Below are positions 60,492 through 64,000 of a stretch of 64,000 bases of DNA, piece by piece. Within the stretch, counting starts at the first letter, position 1, and each line of letters starts with the position of its first letter. The notes beneath the pieces were generated by a model that was not told the DNA's origin, ran no database searches, and saw only the letters and a list, made by a program, of their open reading frames with translations. The stretch covers positions 1 through 64,000 of the forward strand of contig DATHZN010000101.1 of the NCBI GenBank assembly GCA_035458585.1. The letters are read 5' to 3'. Source of the stretch: Marinobacterium_E sp035458585 (GTDB lineage: Bacteria; Pseudomonadota; Gammaproteobacteria; Pseudomonadales; Balneatricaceae). The position numbers were made by a program, and so were the translations under genes.

Positions 60492-61669
60492 CTTTGAGTC
60501 GACTTGATAAACGCCTCAAGCAAGCGCTTGAGGCGCGCGAACAGGCTCACCTCTATCGCCGCCGGCGCACACTCGACTCAACCCAATCTCCCATCGTTAA
60601 GGTCGATGGTCGTGAGTGTTTGGCCTTCTGCTCGAACGACTATCTGGGTCTCGCAGCTGACCCACGGCTCTCTAAGGCGTTACAGCAAGGTGCCGAACTC
60701 TATGGAAGCGGCAGTGGTGCCTCCCATCTGGTACTCGGCCACAGTCGTGCCCATCATCAGTTGGAAGAGGCGCTTGCGGAGCATACGGGCCGCGAGCGGG
60801 TCCTGCTTTTCTCAACCGGCTACATGGCAAACCTTGGCGCGATCGCAGCACTGAGTGGCCGCGGTGACCAAGTAATACAGGATAAGCTCAATCACGCATC
60901 GCTGCTTGATGGCGGCCTGCTCAGCGGTGCCCGATTTAAACGTTTTCGCCACGCAGATATGTCGGCGCTTGAATCCGCACTGAGTAGTTCCACACAAGCT
61001 GACGCTCTGGTTGTGACCGACGGCGTTTTCAGTATGGATGGTGATATAGCACCACTGCCCGAGATGGCGCGCCTATGTGAGCAGCATCAGGCCCATCTGC
61101 TGGTCGATGATGCTCACGGTTTCGGCGCTCTGGGCAAAAATGGTGGAGGTGTGGCAGAACTATACAACCTGGATCAGACTCAGCTACCCATCCTTATTGG
61201 CACCTTGGGTAAGGCCTTTGGTACTGGGGGGGCGTTTGTCGCCGGGAGCGAAACGTTAATTGAGTATCTGATTCAGTTTGCCCGCCCCTACATATATACA
61301 ACCGCTATGCCACCGGCGATCGCGCACGCGACTCTGGAGAGTCTTCGGATTGTCAGGGCCGAGCAGTGGCGCCGCGATAAGCTGACGAAACTCATCCAGC
61401 AATTCCGTGCCGGGGTGGAGTCTATGGGGCTGGAGCTGATGGCATCGGAGACCGCCATACAACCCATCCTGATAGGGGAGGCTGATAAGGCGATAAAGCT
61501 GAGCCAAGCGCTCGAACAGCAAGGTGTTTTCGTGGGTGCCATTCGCCCGCCTACAGTGCCTGCTGGGAGCGCACGCTTGCGCATCACCCTAAGTGCCGCA
61601 CATACCGAAGAGCAGGTTAACCGCCTGTTGAACGCCCTTGATCAAGCGGCAGGTGAGTTGCGTGGTTGA
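60488..61669 (+). CDS. bioF: 8-Amino-7-oxononanoate synthase
   Basis: PLP enzyme joining pimeloyl-thioester and alanine, the first step of biotin ring assembly. The 393 residues begin TLSRLDKRLKQALEAREQ. FCSNDYLGLA, GSGSGASHLVLGHSRAHH and LLVDDAHGFGALG are diagnostic, and the PLP lysine is in GTLGKAFGTGGAFVAG. The frame overlaps the bioB stop (TTGA); the start is probably TTG at 60488 or TTG at 60494, both non-ATG with weak ribosome sites. Coupling to bioB is likely. Confidence 0.96.
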   Translation: MTLSRLDKRLKQALEAREQAHLYRRRRTLDSTQSPIVKVDGRECLAFCSNDYLGLAADPRLSKALQQGAELYGSGSGASHLVLGHSRAHHQLEEALAEHTGRERVLLFSTGYMANLGAIAALSGRGDQVIQDKLNHASLLDGGLLSGARFKRFRHADMSALESALSSSTQADALVVTDGVFSMDGDIAPLPEMARLCEQHQAHLLVDDAHGFGALGKNGGGVAELYNLDQTQLPILIGTLGKAFGTGGAFVAGSETLIEYLIQFARPYIYTTAMPPAIAHATLESLRIVRAEQWRRDKLTKLIQQFRAGVESMGLELMASETAIQPILIGEADKAIKLSQALEQQGVFVGAIRPPTVPAGSARLRITLSAAHTEEQVNRLLNALDQAAGELRG

Positions 61670-62402
61670 ATCAAAAATAGCGCTGCGAATATTAGGTGGC
61701 TGGGGTGTCGCTTCAGCGGTTCTGGCCGACTGGGTAGATTCGCTGGCGGGTGAGTTTGATGTTCAGCTCGTTGAAATCCCGGATCTGCAAGTCGGTGAGT
61801 ATTTGAGCCCAGAAGAGCGTAATAGACGGCTGCTACAGAGTGCACCGCCTCAAGCTTACTGGCTGGGTTGGTCACTCGGTGGCGCTATTGCCATAGATCT
61901 GGCAGCTCAGGTGCCAACGGCTGTCCGAGGAGTCATTACCCTTGGTACCAATCCCTGTTTTGTCGCACGCGAGGGCTGGCCGGGAATGGACGCTAAGACG
62001 TTTGACGCCTTCTTTAAGGCTTATCAGCAGGATGCACAGAAGACTCTACAGCGATTCGCTGCCTTGCAGGTTAGTGGCGCCAACGATCCCCGCACTCAAT
62101 TGCGTCTGGTGAGGGCGAATCTACAGCCACCTGAAGCAGTACTCGCCGATCTGTTATCGCTATTGGCGCTGAATCGCTGCAAGTTAGTTGAGCAACTGGA
62201 GGTGCCGCTTCTCAGTATTTTGGCCGCAGATGATGCTCTGGTTCCCGCTAAAGTGGCGCAAAAACTTGCCGGGTTGGGTTCCAGGGTGAGGGCTGAGATC
62301 ATTTGTAGTGCGAGTCATATGCTGTTTCAGGATCAGCCTCTGACCCTCAGGGAGTCGGTGCGCGACTGGATCGAACTGCAGGAAGCTAAATATGCGCGAT
62401 AA
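61662..62402 (+). CDS. bioH: Pimeloyl-ACP methyl ester carboxylesterase
   Basis: Alpha/beta hydrolase that frees pimeloyl-ACP from its methyl ester, the gatekeeper before BioF. It has 246 residues from GTG at 61662. AGGTGA at 61651-61656 lies 5 bases before it, and the start overlaps the bioF stop. The nucleophile is S71 in GWSLGGA, the aspartate lies in AADDALVP and the histidine in SASHMLF. The longer frame from TTG 61638 is less likely. It overlaps bioC by 11 bases. Confidence 0.92.
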   Translation: MVESKIALRILGGWGVASAVLADWVDSLAGEFDVQLVEIPDLQVGEYLSPEERNRRLLQSAPPQAYWLGWSLGGAIAIDLAAQVPTAVRGVITLGTNPCFVAREGWPGMDAKTFDAFFKAYQQDAQKTLQRFAALQVSGANDPRTQLRLVRANLQPPEAVLADLLSLLALNRCKLVEQLEVPLLSILAADDALVPAKVAQKLAGLGSRVRAEIICSASHMLFQDQPLTLRESVRDWIELQEAKYAR

Positions 62403-63150
62403 GCGCCTCGTCGCTGCCTCCTTCAGTCGCGCAGCGACCAGCTATGACCGTGTTGCAGGTCTGCAGCGCCGGATCGCGAACCAGCTACTGAGATGGCTTC
62501 CGGACGATATGGTTGATGTCGCAGTGGATCTGGGTTCGGGCACCGGCTACGCCAATCGATGGCTCGATGCTCGCGCAAGGCAGCTGCTCAATGTCGATCT
62601 TGCGCAGGGCATGCTCAGCTTTGCCCGTGACAATGGCTCTCAGGGTGTATTCATGGCAGGTGATGCGGAGGCGCTGCCGCTGGCTGACGCCTCAGTTGAT
62701 CTGCTCTGGTCCTCGCTAGCACTGCAGTGGAGCGAGCAGCCTCAGGTTTTAATGCAGGAGTTGGCTCGGGTAATGCGCCCAGGGGGCAGGCTACTCATAT
62801 CGACGCTGGGACCCCAAACCCTGTTTGAGCTCCGTGAAGCCTGGGCAGCCGTCGATACGGGTCAGCATGTGAATCAGTTTGTTGCACCCGAAGATTGGCT
62901 TGCCGTAGACGTACCCCTCGAATGCTTGAGGCACCAGCAAAGCAATGAAGTGGAGTACTACTCAGAAGTGGGGCAGTTGCTCCGCGAGTTGCGAGCGCTG
63001 GGGGCTCATAACGTCAATCCGCAGCGCCGTCATGGGTTGGGAGGGCAGGCTGCGTTGAAGGGTATGATGCAGTATTACCAACGTTACCGCACTACTGCTG
63101 GTCTTCCAGCCAGTTACGAGGTGCACTATTTGGAGTTTGTACGTCGATGA
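62392..63150 (+). CDS. bioC: Malonyl-ACP O-methyltransferase
   Basis: SAM methyltransferase that caps malonyl-ACP so fatty-acid enzymes can build pimelate. The 252 residues carry VDLGSGTGYANRWL (motif I) followed by LNVDLAQGML, AGDAEALPLADASVDLLWSSLALQW and the RVMRPGGRLLISTLGP motif. The N-terminal KRLVAASFSRAATSYDRVAGLQR is typical of BioC. GGAAG (62381-62385) precedes the ATG inside bioH. It overlaps bioD by ATGA. Confidence 0.96.
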   Translation: MRDKRLVAASFSRAATSYDRVAGLQRRIANQLLRWLPDDMVDVAVDLGSGTGYANRWLDARARQLLNVDLAQGMLSFARDNGSQGVFMAGDAEALPLADASVDLLWSSLALQWSEQPQVLMQELARVMRPGGRLLISTLGPQTLFELREAWAAVDTGQHVNQFVAPEDWLAVDVPLECLRHQQSNEVEYYSEVGQLLRELRALGAHNVNPQRRHGLGGQAALKGMMQYYQRYRTTAGLPASYEVHYLEFVRR

Positions 63151-63830
63151 AACAGAGCTATTTTGTAACCGGTACCGACACTGATGCAGGTAAAACACTG
63201 GTGAGTGCTGCACTCTTACATAAATGGAGTTCAGAGGGTTTCCAAACCCTGGGTATTAAGCCCGTGGCGGCAGGTTGTGAAAGGGTTGATGGCGAGTTGC
63301 TCAACGGGGACGCGTTGGCGCTGATGGCTGAGGCGTCAATTGACCTCGCCTATGCGCAAGTTAACCCAGTTGCGCTGGAGCCAGCGATAGCGCCGCATAT
63401 TGCAGCTGCCAAGGTGGGTATCAATCTCACAGCAGACCGTCTGACCGCCTATTGTCGTGGAACGCTGATGCGCAAATATGATAGGGCACTCATAGAGGGC
63501 GCTGGGGGGTGGCGAGTACCGCTGAACGATCGTGAACCACTCTCGCGTGTGGCTCAAGAGCTGGGTTTTCCTGTGATTTTAGTGGTAGGTATGAAACTTG
63601 GGTGTCTTAACCATGCGCTATTGACCGCCGAGGCAATTCGCCGCGATGGTCTGCGCATCGCAGGATGGGTCGCTAATCGAGCTGAACCTGAGATGTCTGA
63701 GTACGACGCTAACCTCGGCTGGCTTGCCAAAGCAATAGGAGCACCTCTGCTTGGAGCGATTCCGCATCTGAGTAACGCCAGTGCGGCAGAAGCGGCGACC
63801 TATCTGGATACCTCTGCTTTGGATCGCTGA
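63147..63830 (+). CDS. bioD: Dethiobiotin synthetase
   Basis: ATP-dependent ring closure of 7,8-diaminopelargonate with CO2. The 227 residues start SYFVTGTDTDAGKTLVS, the P-loop of BioD. The substrate and Mg motifs KPVAAGCE and LIEGAGGWRVPL follow. The ATG at 63147 overlaps the bioC stop by ATGA. It is the last bio gene here. bioA, needed to make its substrate, is about 47 kb away at 11.8 kb. Confidence 0.96.
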   Translation: MKQSYFVTGTDTDAGKTLVSAALLHKWSSEGFQTLGIKPVAAGCERVDGELLNGDALALMAEASIDLAYAQVNPVALEPAIAPHIAAAKVGINLTADRLTAYCRGTLMRKYDRALIEGAGGWRVPLNDREPLSRVAQELGFPVILVVGMKLGCLNHALLTAEAIRRDGLRIAGWVANRAEPEMSEYDANLGWLAKAIGAPLLGAIPHLSNASAAEAATYLDTSALDR

Positions 63831-64000
63831 TCCCGTCTCCTGTTATCAGTTGAGGATTCAGCTGGGCTCACGCAAAAGTTTTCGTGTTTTTCCTCTCGAT
63901 ACACCGATTTCAAAGGCCCTGTTTTGAGCTATTCGAGCTGACTTATGAGTCACTTATGTACTTCAGTTTTGGTTTGGTTAAAAAATAGCCAAAGTTTTCG
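63831..64000. other. Window end, no gene seen
   Basis: 170 bases after bioD with no ORF and no convincing terminator. It becomes AT-rich towards the end, so a downstream promoter may start here, but the window stops. Confidence 0.4.

Noticed and set aside
1..64000. CRISPR arrays, tRNA or rRNA genes, insertion sequences, prophage or toxin-antitoxin pairs
   Set aside because: Read through both strands for regular repeats, cloverleaf ends, transposase motifs and small paired genes; none could be supported.

Overview
The window is a dense, ordinary-looking stretch of a gammaproteobacterial chromosome, most like a marine, metabolically versatile Oceanospirillales-type heterotroph. The evidence is the gene orders rpe-gph-trpDC-OsmC and rpsF-rpsR-rplI...dnaB, a GtrS/GltR-GtsABCD type sugar uptake locus, and catabolic genes for plant phenolics and inositol. 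The genus is inferred, not proven. I saw no rRNA, tRNA, CRISPR array, insertion sequence or prophage.

Layout. 1-3.7 kb: end of rpe, then gph, trpD, trpC and an OsmC-like gene, with no trpE or trpG beside trpD. 3.7-9.3 kb: the ribosomal operon rpsF-rpsR-rplI, then a folate pair (pabB fused to pabC, then pabA) between rplI and dnaB. 9.3-16.2 kb: a GST, a thioesterase, an MFS carrier, bioA and a large hybrid histidine kinase. 16.4-26.2 kb: a HAD phosphatase, then a phenylpropanoid block. Five minus-strand genes (crotonase, SDR dehydrogenase, acyl-CoA dehydrogenase, feruloyl-CoA synthase-like ligase, amidohydrolase) diverge from a MarR gene, a PobR-like AraC gene and pobA. Together they could shorten hydroxycinnamates to 4-hydroxybenzoate and then make protocatechuate.

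26.4-39.3 kb: a haloacid-dehalogenase-like protein, a PAS/GGDEF/EAL protein, a MhpD-like hydratase, a lone receiver protein, mmsA/iolA with a divergent LysR gene, a DUF1338-PanE-EamA operon, a lipoprotein transglycosylase and a diguanylate cyclase. 39.4-53.1 kb: sugar and inositol catabolism. iolC-iolD-iolE diverge from iolB. A glucose-type CUT1 ABC transporter (gtsABCD) follows its two-component system, and a RpiR-family regulator closes the block. The 18-bp operator TTGGAA-N6-TTYCAA occurs both in the iolC/iolB promoter and upstream of the RpiR gene, which ties the regulator to the cluster.

53.1-64 kb: a photolyase set (FeS photolyase-related protein, a 52-residue DUF2256 protein, cry-DASH) joined by ATGA overlaps, then trmO, a Na/Pi cotransporter, comF and the biotin operon bioB-bioF-bioH-bioC-bioD. 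The only other biotin gene in the window, bioA, lies about 47 kb away.

The most interesting items are the phenylpropanoid cluster with its paired MarR boxes, the matching IolR operators, and the unusual placement of trpDC and pabBC-pabA.
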